Shown: positions 24,401-36,100 of the stretch, piece after piece
Position numbering within the stretch: position 1 is the stretch's first letter
Layout of the letters: every line of letters begins with the position of its first letter
Assembly (NCBI GenBank): GCA_963969365.1
Contig: OZ017763.1
Coordinates: 868,001-932,000, forward strand
Source: Asterochloris sp. CNOR1
Taxonomy: Eukaryota > Chlorophyta > Trebouxiophyceae > Trebouxiales > Trebouxiaceae
Reading direction: 5' to 3'
Length of the DNA: 64,000 nt
Notes under the pieces: model-generated
The model's input: the letters and a program-made list of their open reading frames with translations, nothing else
What the model was told of the DNA's origin: nothing
The model's database searches: none
Translations under genes and position numbers: made by a program

Positions 24401-27400
24401 CAAGCCTGTTGTCCAAACCTAACACATGCCCCTGCTGACCTCAGCCTGAACAGCTACAAAAAGCTGTTTGTCAGTGCTGCCCCTGCAAGTCAGCCTACCT
24501 GGCCCAGCTTATGAACGTGGCGGATCTAGGGGCCGTAACCCTCCTGCACAGCTGTCAAGGTCATCAGCTCAAACCCCTCGGTGATGTTGCCGCCACTGCT
24601 GCCCCTGCAGATCAGCCTGGCAGTGAACCTGACTGTGGCTGGCCCCATGACGGTGCCCTTCGACACCAGTGTGCAGTCCAATGTCATCACCCCCTGGACC
24701 CAGTTCTTTGGCAACCACCTGCAGAGCGTGACCATCAATAACAGCCAGGAGGACCTTTCCAACAACTCGGTGAGCAGCCACCCTCTGTGCATGGGGCCTG
24801 GCGGATGCTGCTTAGGCTTGGCCCCCCTGTGCAGACCACCCTTCACACCTCTTTCGGTGTCAAGGTTGTCACTCGATGCAGCAGTGATTTGTCTGGCGCG
24901 CTCACATGTCAGCAAAGTGCGTCACGTGCTGATGATGTTTGTCAGGGGACTGCATGCTGCAGAGGACCCTCTGGCTCACACACCTGCAACTGCAGCTGTT
25001 CATGTTGCTCATTCGACCATGTACCCCGCTGTTGCTGCTGCTATCCCCATGTGTGTTGCAAATTCCTGTCCCTACACGGTCGCAGTCCTTGCCGGTGAGT
25101 GTCTCTCTAGCCCTGATCAGTGTGTACATACACACCCACACTGCAGACATCGCCCCGTACAGGGTTGTGTGGCGTGTTGTTGCCTACTGCTGAGTGGAGC
25201 CCCTGCTCTGCCTGCTGTGCCTCAGGTGTCTGGCGCTGCTGCTGCAGGTGAATGTGTCCCTGGCTGTCACCATGCTGGTCGACGAGGTCCCTGACCTCTG
25301 GTTTTTCATCTTCAACAGCAGCGAATACCAGAGCGCACTGGGCAGCATCAACCCCAGCGTCACTGTCACCTACACTGGCTCCCAGTGAGTTGTGTGCCTG
25401 TAGAGTACATGTTGACGCCAGATGGCTTCCGGGCATCTGCATATTGCCTGTCTTCCACAAACATGCTGAATGCTACAGAACAGGGCCCTGCAATGGGGCT
25501 GTAGTACTGAGTCTGGCGCTGAGTATGCTTGTTGCGGCATTTTGTGCCAGTCAACCCTGATGGGACCTTCCAGCCAGCCTGCACACCTGGAGTCACAGCG
25601 TGCTTACGATTTGCCTGAACAAGGGGTTGGACACCAGGTCACTCCCCCACGGTCTCAGCTGTCCTCATCTGCAACCTCATGGTGGGCAATGCCCCACTGC
25701 CCCCTGCAGGAGTCCCCTGTGGGCTATGCAGGAGCTTTGTACTGCAGCGCTACCCTGACCACTGGCAGCCTCAGCTCTCACATCCTGCTGCCTCCTGACT
25801 TTCCCCCTGCCTCCTGACTTTCCCCCTGCCTGCCCCTGCAGGGTGGAGCCCACCGCAGCATTGTCTGCCTCCTTTGCAGCCTCAGCTGTGGCCCCCTCGG
25901 CCGCCCCTGCAGCCAGTAGCAGCTCAGGCTCCGCCAATGCCTCTGCCGGCGGCTTTGCCACGGGCACGCAGACTGTGTCCATGACCCTGGTCATGCAGAT
26001 TCTGGGGCAGTCCATCCTGCCCTTCAACCAAACCACACAGGCCAATGCTGCTACTGCCATGGCCAATGTGTTTGGCATCGTCATCGGCACTGGCAATGTG
26101 CGCATCCTAAGCAGCCAGCAGGTGAGACTGGGGGGCTGCCATTCAGCTGAACTGCCACAGTCGTAGCCCTTACGTTTGCGTTTGTCATAGGCACTGGGCA
26201 CTGCCTGCATCTCCAGCAGCCAGCAGGTGAGAGCTGGGACCGCGTGCTCTTCTTGCTTCAAGTCACGACACAGCGCTTACCTTTCACCCTTTGGACCAGT
26301 TGCACCCTGCTGAATTGGATTTGCAGGGGCTCTGCCTGATGCACCTTGTACACTGTTGCGTGCCTCACAGCAGCTGTTTCCTTAGCCTGGTCTGGTACAA
26401 CAGCTTGTCAGGGTGCCTCTGCCGTCATTGACACCTCACTCATTCTTTCTCCTGCAGCTCGGCACCAGCCGGCACCGCAAGCTGCTGCAGACTGCCAGCA
26501 TTGGAGGCACCCCTAGTACCAGCTCCCAGCCAGGTGACGGTGGGCTCTGGCCTCAACCCTGCCTTTGCCCACAAAGCGCACTTCGCTCACCTGCCTGGGT
26601 ACAGGGCACTCCCACCAGCCGGCCTGCGCCTGTGCAGGCTTGTGATCACCACAGATGTATTCTGTCGAGCGTGCCATCACGACTCAGACAGCTATGTGTT
26701 CCTGCATGCGGTCTCCATGCGCCGACTCTGAGCATTTGTGGTCTCAGCACGCCTTGACACCCGTACACCTTTCTGTCCTGCAGGTGTGGACGTCACGTAC
26801 TCAGTGGTGCTCCCTCAGGCCAGCCAGAACAGCCTGCTGGTCATCCAGAGCCAGAACCCCCAAGTGGGCAAGCAATTCAGCAACTGGTTCACAGGACAGC
26901 TTGAGGCTGAAGGTGAGAAAGCATGGGTGCACATAGCGACGTGGGATTCATTGAGCACCCTGTGCTTCATGATGGTGAATGGTCATGCGTTGCAGGGTGC
27001 CCTCTGCAGCGTGCCAGGTCCCTGGTTGTGGGAGCTAGACTTGGCACGCTTATTTGAGGGCAGTTGCCCAGCAGTTGGTGGTCTGCCAAGTAATGTTTGT
27101 TTCCTGCTCATGCAGGCTACCCCAATGTCAGCACCTCAGTCCAGACCTTCAGCAGTGGTGTCAGCAGCCCAGGCAGCCAGGTATGCTACACATGCCAGTT
27201 CATACCAGAAAGAGGCGCACTCATGGCTCAAGGCTGACTCTCTGCTGCTTCATGTGTTCTGGGGTGTGGTGCTTAGTTCTCTGATCAGCAAAGTTTGTAT
27301 CTTAGTTCTCTGATCAGCAAATATTGTGTACCTTCCAAGTGACACCCCTGCAGCAACCACTCCAGCTGCTCAATGCCCCGTACCACCCCTCATCCTGCTG

Positions 27401-30400
27401 TTGGGTGCTGTGGAGCTGCGTCAGCTAAGCTGATGTGCCTCCCTGGAGACATAACAAGGGGCGGCCCCCGCTGCCACACTGGTGCATGCCATGTGCCAAT
27501 CATCGAGCTGTGTGGTGCAGAACGGCGTCAGCACAGCTTCCAACAACAGCGGCGGTGGCGGCAGCAACACTGGGGCCATTGTTGGCGGCGTGGTCGGCGG
27601 GATTGCTGGCCTGGCCATCATTGGGCTGATTGCAGCGCTGTTCATGCTGCGCCGCACCCGCAAGCGCCAGGTGAAACACTTGCAGTCCCCAAGTCTTTGA
27701 GCGACGTAGACAGAGCGACTTTCCAGGACGCATACAGGCGACCTTGGCTGCCAGTCGAGTACCAACTGGCCTGCGCACAGCTAGGCATGGGGGAAGCAAC
27801 TGGACTCTGCTATGGATGCACAGGCCGCAATAACACAGGACTTTCTTGCTTGGGCTCCTGGGGGACCTGCCTAAGATTGTAAGCTGGTGGCTCTGTGCTT
27901 CATACTTTGCAGGGCGTGAAGGGAGCCATGACTAGCAAGTGGGTCACCGACAGCACAAAGTCTGCATCACCCATCATACTGTCTTCATGTGAAACATCCT
28001 GCAGGGCATGAAGGGTGCCATGATCAGCAAGTGGGTCAGCGAAAGCACAACCAGTGGCGGCTTCGCAAGCGACAGCGCAATGACATCCAATGACCCTAAG
28101 ATGGACATGTTGGCTGACAGGAACACACAGAACACTGGCTCCGATTTCAACCCCATGGTGAGGCACTCACTGATGCTTCTGTACCCAAGCTGCTGAGACA
28201 AAATGCGGCTAGCTGCTATTGGACACTTATGGCAGCTGGGCTGCTACACTCCGTGACGTTGCACAGCCTCACCTGCATGCTAGCTGAGTGACATGCATAC
28301 CCTGACCACTGGCTAGGTTGCCAACTCCGTGGTGAGGGACCCAGATGCAGAGTTGGGGGTGGCTTGCCTGCTGTTAATCAGAAACCTGCTGGTCTGGTGG
28401 CAACCAGCCCACCTTGTGCAATTGCAGGCATCAATTTATAGGAAGCACCAGCCGTCTGCCCTGTTGAGGTCCCTCTGAGTTGGCTCAGTGCAGCCTGAGT
28501 GGCCCAACGCAAGCCTCTTGAGGAGCCTCAGCCATGAGCACCACTAACCTCTGCTGCTGCCTTGCTGCAGTACACAATGAGTAGCACTGAGGGCCTCAAC
28601 ACCGGCATCCTGACCACAAACCAGTTCAACGACTCAGGCCACCACGATGAGATTCGCAGGCTGCTGGCCCGCAAGCGGCGCCGCACACAGGTCAGCTCAT
28701 TGTTTGGAGCTGCAGCGTCCCTGTCAGTCCACAGATGAGCCTGGCAGCACTCTGTTCTTCTTCCTGCAGGCTGTTGGCAACACCGCGGGACCGCCCCTGC
28801 TTGTCTCCTCCATACGCAATCCGCTCCGCTGTTACCTGCAGGCTGTCAGCGACACCGCAGAGCATGATGCCCAGAGTGCGCTCATGGCCATCACAGGGCT
28901 CAAAGCTGGCAGCCGCTTCCAGGGGCGCTACATCATGGACGCTGGCCAGCACCGTGGAGGAGCCAGCATCGTCAGCTTTGCCAAACAGAGCCAAGCGCCC
29001 TTCCTGCCGGTGACCCCCTGCCTGCGTCGTGTGTGCAGCAACCTGCCAGGACCAGCCTCACCAGCTCTGCCAAACAAGACCAGATGCCTTGCGTGCCAGT
29101 CAGCGTCAGCTGTCTTGCCCACATGCTGCATGCAGCATTGTGCAAGGATCATGATCTCAGCTGCTTTGCTAAGCAGGGGCCAGGTGTCCTTGCTGTCGAC
29201 TGGTGCCCTGCTGTCCAGCTTGGACGGGTGCAGCCGCCTCCCCCTCACATCACTCATGCAGAAATCTGCCTGATGCGCACCATTGTCACCTTTGCCAGAC
29301 TGTCCTTGGTGAACGAGGGGTCTCGGCTGTGCAGCAGAGAGGCTCACTGCCAGGTCTCCCCTGAACAGCAGGTATGCATCATGTGATTCTCGTGACATGT
29401 ATTGCCACAGGTTGTCATCAAATTCTTCCCCGACCACCGCCACTACAGCCATGAGAAGCTCTTCTACGAGAACAGGATGGCACTGGAGTCGGAGACTGCC
29501 GCCGAGTATGTGCCTACCATGTTCGAGTCCCTGAGTGCACAGAAAGAGGCCTGGATGGGCGCTGGCGACAACCTGCCCCCCAGCATCGTTCTGGAGAGGG
29601 GTCAGTGCACCCTGCAGGTGTGTGGAGGTGCTTGGTAGCTGTTGGGCCAGGTCGGTGTCGTGGCCATCATTCTCTACACTCATCCTCTTGCAGCTGGCTG
29701 CCATGCCATGAGAGCTGCAGACTGGCATCAAGCAGCATGACACTTGCAGCTCAATCCTGCTGCCAAGTACAGCCTGTCCTGGTGCATCACAGACAAACAT
29801 AAGTTTGCCCAGTTCTGTTGCATCTTGCTTGCTTTGCTCTGCTGACACTGCAGGACTGACTTGAGGTTGCCTGTGGAATGCAACTTTGGCCATACAAGAT
29901 GTGGCAGCTCCATTCGAAGTAGCTGTTGAGCGTGCCGCACTGGTGACTGCAGGACTGGATGGATGGTGCCCGCGGTATGCCCAAGGACAGCGAGCGTGTC
30001 AAGGCCCTGCACGACGTCTGCAAGGTGGGGCACAAGCATCTCAGGACCCCAGTCATGCAAGGCCTTGTGATTCTGCGGGTCCATGCAAGGCAAGCACAAC
30101 AAGGCCCTGTACGACATCTGACTTTGTCAACTGCAAACTAATCTAAACAGCCCCCTGCCAGAATGGTGCACACTACTTGTGGGATGCAGAGAGGCGAGTA
30201 CCTGCAGACTGAGTCTCACTGTCAATCACACATGCCTGCCAGACCCAAATACGTGGCATCACCTGCGGACAAGCTGCGGGCATCGTAGCCATGCACCTAC
30301 CAGCAGATGCTCAGGCCTCTGGTCAGGGCGCAACAGACATGCCAGGCACTCCCACAGCCATGGCCTCTTCCCTGCAGGCAGTCGACTTCCTACATGCCCG

Positions 30401-32211
30401 CAACATTGTGCACCGCCAACTGAACCCCAACAACCTGATGTGGTTCCCCGCCCAGCAGCGCTGGAAGCTGATTGACTTTAGCGCATGGGCTCGCAGCGAG
30501 GAGGACGTCCCTCTCCACTATGCTCTGCGCTACGCTGCGCCTGAGCTGCTCGTGGCAGACCTGCACGGGGTGAGTGCTGCGTTCATGTTGGCTGCTGTTG
30601 AAGCTAGGGGTGATTTTGAAGAAGGCTTCCAGCTTTTGTCACGTTGCAGGCCTCACTGGCAGTTACCTCCTCAGCCTAGGGTTAAATTTGCACTTTGATG
30701 CAGACTGACAGCCTTGAAGCTAGTAGGTGCCCTGCAGCGTTTCATCGTCCTGTCAGTGCTTTGTCATGTCACTGGCTTCGCTGAAAGCCAGCTCTCAGCC
30801 TGCTAGAGCCTAGTGCTGTGAAGTAAACTGTTAGCTTGAAGTTAACAGGCGCCTTGCAGCGCTTCCAGTGCCTGTGATCAATCTGAACGCCTAGCTGTCC
30901 TATGCTACTGCAGGCTGGAGAGCTGGCTGCCAATGAGGCCAGTGACATGTGGAGCCTGGGTGTGATCGCTTTTGAGGTGCTGACAGGCCACCCCCTGTTT
31001 GGAATGAACGTCAGCGATGAGGAGGTCATTGGCATGCTGCTTGGGTGAGTTGACCAGGCGGCCTACATGCTGCCTGAGGCGGCTCGCATCAACCGTTGTC
31101 TCATCTGGTCCCTGATCAATCCAACATGTTGCCCATTTGCGAATGATGTGCTGTGCCTGATAACAGGACATGGCATGTGTTATGCTCACTGCATGGCATA
31201 TGACCTTGGTTCCCCGTTGCAAGAGTTCACCTTCAGCTGCTCACATCAGACACAATGACTCCCTGACACCCATCCTGAACACCTCCCTGACACATGTTTT
31301 CTGATGCACAAAGCCCTTCTACCTTTTTTGTCACTTGTACAGCAGCAGCTTGCTGGACCACCATCTCCCTTGCAAGCGCCACCACCTGTCACTCCCTGGC
31401 CTGCCATGAAGCGCTACCTTCACACCCACAATTGGCTGCCCTGGAGGAGGCCTGCCGTCCTTAGACGTTTGTCCATTTGCAATGGCGATGTCTGGCAGCA
31501 AACCCACCAGCAACCTTCATTCACCGCAGGTACAATCGCCTGCCATGGGAGACTGACCCCATGTTTTTCAGCAGCTCCTTGAAGAGCAGTGCTGTCAACT
31601 TCATCCAGGACCTGCTGCGCAGGAGTCCTGAGGCTCGCAGGTACGCAAACTTTTTATTTATACTAATAAAAGAGCATTTGCCGAGACTGGATTCAGCAAC
31701 CAGCCAGGCACCTTGGGTCACTGTGCTGCTGTGCCCTTCCACGCTGCTCATGCTTCATCAGCGCCTCGCAGAGAGCCCTGCAGGGTGCACATTGGAGCCC
31801 CTGCAATGTTACTGCACTTGTCGAGGGAGCTGCATTGCTGTGCGCCCGCTCCCGCTGCAGCACCCTGTCCTTTCTGCTGGCTCCAGCAGATATGAGAGCA
31901 GGTGGCGGCAGTTGCTGCTTATCAACTTCAGAGATGCATAGCATCTCCTGTGATGACAGTGCTAGCACTGAGCACACCTATGCCACAGACCACCCAGGGT
32001 GCCTCCTGCCTGGCACAGCCCCTCTCAGACAACATATAGCGCCTCATGCTATGCACACCCCCCCGCAGGCCCATCATGTATATCCTGTTATGCCTGCAGG
32101 CCCATTCGCACCGCTGTGCACTCCCCACTCTTCTCGCAGACAGCCACCGGTGGCGTGGAGACAGGCTTTTCAGGCAACAGTGCCCTGCTGACTGGCATGT
32201 CTGACAACTGA
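21480..32211 (+). CDS. Receptor-like membrane protein with repeat ectodomain and kinase-like domain (probable pseudokinase)
   Basis: Nineteen exons agree in phase and give 941 residues: 21480-21579, 22704-22942, 23837-24061, 24611-24769, 25248-25384, 25842-26121, 26458-26533, 26784-26912, 27116-27180, 27521-27670, 28005-28157, 28571-28690, 28842-29009, 29411-29617, 29953-30024, 30378-30569, 30914-31044, 31530-31640, 32100-32211. A signal peptide (1-25, MARCSAMAMALLVLAG) starts it. The ectodomain (about 34-475) repeats a beta-alpha-beta pattern, roughly one unit per exon, with N-x-S/T sites. A transmembrane helix (about 488-512, rich in GxxxG) ends in RRTRKR. After a Ser/Asn-rich stretch comes a kinase-like fold: VVIKFF (lysine kept), IVLERG, FLHARNIVHRQLNPNN, LIDFSAWA, YAAPELL, DMWSLGVIAFEVLTG. 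HRD has become HRQ and DFG has become DFS, and no normal glycine loop is seen. It probably binds rather than phosphorylates. Confidence 0.88.
27910..28049 (+). repeat. Duplicated exon start (49 bp, about 91 bp apart)
   Basis: The start of the exon at 28005 with its GCAG acceptor (28001-28049) is copied at 27910-27958. I count 43 of 49 bases alike. The copy still reads as codons (GVKGAMTSKWV against GMKGAMISKWV) but has no donor of its own and meets a stop in that frame at the second GCAGG. Confidence 0.9.
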
Positions 32212-33167
32212 GGCGTGCTGGCCGTGACATGCTGGGCTGCGGCGTGTCAGGCGGCATGCTCATGTCCATAAGCCACAGACTCATCCTGGGAGGGTCGCTC
32301 CTTTTTTTTTTTTTCGCCAGTCCTAGCAGCAGTCCTTCACAGTCCCAGTGAACAGCATCCCTGTCCATACTGTTTGGCTTGCTGCTCATTTGCTTCACTG
32401 TGTCAGTTCACCTTGTATGTCTTTCCATTGGGCTGCTGAGCACATGGCCGAGACCCTGAGTCCCCTGTGTGGCCAGGCAGGCTGATTCAATTGTCAAGTT
32501 TAGGGCCTGAAGGGCCATTTTTCTCCATTACCCTTGCCTTTCACACTCATAATGTTGGCTGGAGTAAATTCTGTTGGCATATGTTGATGTTGCACAGCCT
32601 GAAACCCCCATTTTGCTGTTATTACCACTCTGAAGACTTAGAACTCAACTGCATGGTTGGCTGCAATTATGAACTGTGTAAACCCCAGCAGACATTCTGT
32701 ATAGGCTCATTGCCTGTCTGCTGAGGCTCCGATATCTCAGGCCGAGCCGGTTACAAACAATGGCTGAGTCAGTACTTCTCAAAGACGCTTGAACTTCCTT
32801 TGACAAAGCCCATAGGTTCCACAAGGCGTCGAACTGTGGCAGGCCATTCATATACCACCAGAGTAGACTAGAGGAGCGTAGAGGACTCGTCCAGGGTGAG
32901 TGATGTGCCAGGACTGGGACAGCAGTGCTCCTCTGCCAGGCTGGCTGCTTGACAAGATCGCGAGACGCTGCCTGTCTCTGGCAAGCTGCTCTTCCAACCG
33001 AACCGGCAGTGAGGTTTGCCGCACTGACTGTATGTCGAACCTCTGGGCTACCAAATGCAGGCCCCTCAACCTGCAACTGGATGTCTGCTGACTCCTGCTG
33101 CTAAGTGCAGTCTGACACAGAGGAGCCAGCGGCATCTGAATTCCTGTTTCAGGGTGCCCTGCCCTGC
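32212..33167. other. Gap between receptor-like gene and bZIP gene
   Basis: This holds the receptor 3' UTR, then intergenic sequence and the 5' region of the bZIP gene. A poly-T run lies at about 32300-32314. A TGTAA word at about 32677 fits the green-algal poly(A) signal, but I saw no such word at other gene ends. The bZIP frame is open back to 33111 after a GCAG, so an upstream first exon is possible. Confidence 0.45.
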
Positions 33168-36100
33168 ATGGAGGAGGACTTCATGTTCCTGCTGGTGGGT
33201 CCTAGTAAATGGCAGGCCTCTGGCTCTGGGACATGCGCAGGGGGCATGACTTCAGCCTGGCAGCTGCTCAGGAGGGAACCTCCCCCTGATGTGTCAAGTG
33301 CAGAGATGCATTGGGCATGTTGGTCAGGCCTGTGCAGGCAGGATGTGGCGTGGTCCCAATCCTAGCAGCAGGGTTGTGGACAAACTACTGCACAAAGCAG
33401 GATCATCCGCATGCAGGGTGAGCCTGGCGTGGCGCAGAAGCAAGGTCTGGGGCATGGCCTGAGCGAGTCATGGGACCCTGAAGGTGAATTTACTGCACCT
33501 TCACCAGCGCTGACAGCGCTGTTGCATAATGCTGCTATGGCTGGGCAGGAGGGCAATGTTCCCAGGGGCAGTGGAGCTGACATCTGGCACCTCCGCTGCA
33601 GTGGGGCCCAGGCAGGAGCAGAGGCAGCGATATACTGCCCCGCCGGTTGAAACTGGTGCCACAACTCCGTACTTGAAAGTGGAGGAGGGGCACGCCCAGC
33701 TGCATACCAAGCAGCACCCGCAGTCAGCAGCCCTGCCTCCCAGCATCAGCGGCGTGGGGAGGCCCCTGCCGCTGATCACCATGTCCCGCAGCGTGACCAC
33801 AGGCGGCAGCGACAGCACTGCCACACATCAGATGGCAGCGCCACCTAGCCCTGCCAGGACAAGTGATGCAGGTGAGGCACAACTGGCACCTGCTGGTTTC
33901 CTGGCACTACCTGGCATAGCCACTGAGCAGTGGAAGCTTGAGACTATGCGGAGCATCACAAAATCTGCAAAACCCAAGGCAGCTGCAGGGGAGCCTGTGC
34001 AGGGTGCTGTGTGACCGACGCCCACTGGGACACTGCCCCCGTGACCCTTTCGCAGAGCTTCCGTTGCCAAATCCACTTGCAATCCGACTACCACTTCTGT
34101 CAAGCCCTGCTGAGTGGGTGCCTGTGCCTGTGCCCCTTGGGACCATGTGCTCACTATGTGCTGAAAGGAGTTGATGTCATCTGTGGTTTTGAGCGAAGAG
34201 GAGTCCAATGTCATCTGCGAGTGGTGCAGGCAGGAGCGCAATGTGCCCAAGTGAGGCGCTGCCAACCCCTCAGAACTGGCCCATGGACTTGCCTGCCATG
34301 CCGAGCATGCCGGAGATGCCGCCATTCGGCAGCGCCTACATTGGCAACCGCGAGTCTATGGCATTTCCAGACGTCACACAGGAGGCACGCCCCATCTCCA
34401 GCAGGAGCTTTGGCCTGCCCTCAGGTATGTGCATGCATCAAAGGCTGACATCCGCATTGTGAAGGGGTGAACTGCTGGAAAGACGCTCGGCTGCTGCTTT
34501 GCAGACACCCGCTGCAGCATAGTGACAGTTGGGGGGAAAGGTGTGCAATGGTGAGAGTTGGCCTGGGGTAGCCTGTCTGCCACCCTGGTTGTACCAGCTA
34601 CAGCCATGTGCCACCAGATGCCTGCGCAGAAGCAGGCTTTAGAATCTGGATCTGAGACCTGGCCACTTGGGAATCAGCACTGGGCCTGGATGGGTGATCT
34701 GAGTCATATCTTCAGAGACAGTTCACATGCAACAGGTGTCCCCTCAAGTAATAGTTGGCTAACTCTCTGCCTTTTCTTCTTTCTGCCTCGGTGCCGCGGG
34801 GAATCTGAGTGCTGTCCCGCCTCCAGCTGACTTCTCAGCCTCATCGTACCGAAATACAATAGTCCATGGGGAACCATTGGGACCAGCAACAGCAGATCTA
34901 TGCCCTGATGATCTCCTGTGAGATCGCTGTCCAAGTCTGACCTGTAGATTTTATCTACATCCCTGATCTGAACCATGCTTTACTGGTGCAGGTAGCAGCG
35001 CAAGCATGGCACCTCCCTCAGGCTTCCTGCCCCACTTTCGTGGGCAGATGGTGGGCCTGTCAGGATCATACCCTCCATCAGGCAGTCTGACGGGGCACAT
35101 GCCCCCTTACTTCCCTGGTGAGGGTCCCATTTTGCGGCCCAGCGACCTGGGGGAGCGCCGGGACAGCTCACCTTTGGTGGGCAGAGGGCGAGACGACATG
35201 TGAGCAGCCTGAATGACCAACATCTCCCCGCAAGCTCGCAGCATGGCTGTCGGGCTGCAACCACCTTTGCAAGCTGCTGCTGCGTGCTTACTCCCATCTT
35301 GTGGTCAGAGCGCAGTGCGACATGTGAGTGACTCACAGCAGGGGCTCAGGTGTCTCCATGCCAGCCCCCTGGAAAGAGCAGCTTGTTCCTACAGTAGCTC
35401 CATGTTCTGTGAATCTGAAGTCTGGCAGCTGCCAACCCATTCAGCTGTCTCAATCTCAACCATGCTGCAGGGACTTTGCGCGCTTCAGAGGGCCCCCTGC
35501 GGAGCCCCACCCCTCTGACAGCCTCCAGTTTGTGCTGGAGCCGGGTGTGACGGAGTGCTCAGCAGCAGCTCAGCCCCGGCAGAAACCTGAGCATGCTCAG
35601 CGGGCACAAACCTCAAATCAGGCAGGGGCAGCAGGGGAGACTGCTGGCGCCCCTGGTGGTGTGGGCCCGGAGCAGGCAGGGCATGGCGCAAGCCTGCGGA
35701 AGGCATCCTGCGTGCAGGATGCCAGCAGCGGGAACACCACAGGCAGCGTGCCTGCACTCGAGAACATCGTGGTTCGGAAGCGCACCAGGTGGGCCCTTGA
35801 CATGGACAGCAGCACGCAGGAAAGGGCAGCTGGCCGTAGGGTATGTCAGGGAGATCAGCGTCGAGAGCACTTGGGATGGCAGTGACTCTCAGCAGCAGGA
35901 ACACCACAGGCAGCGTGCCTGCACTCGAGAACATCGTGCTTCGGACGCGCACCAGGTGGGCCCTTGACATGGACAGCAGCATACTGAAAAGGCAGCTGGC
36001 CGTAGGGTATGTCAGAGAGATCATCGTTGAGAGCCTCTGGATTGGCAGCGACTCTCAGCATGCAGGCTGCCAGCTCGAGTAGAGTGCCATCAATGGCAGA

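Noticed and set aside
25801-25841. CTGCCTCCTGACTTTCCCCC repeat as a CRISPR or regulatory array
   Set aside because: It is two adjacent copies of a pyrimidine tract before an acceptor, which is slippage or junction duplication only.
28928-29893. 321-residue minus-strand open frame over the kinase exons
   Set aside because: The plus strand carries clear kinase motifs and good splice sites here; the minus frame shows none.
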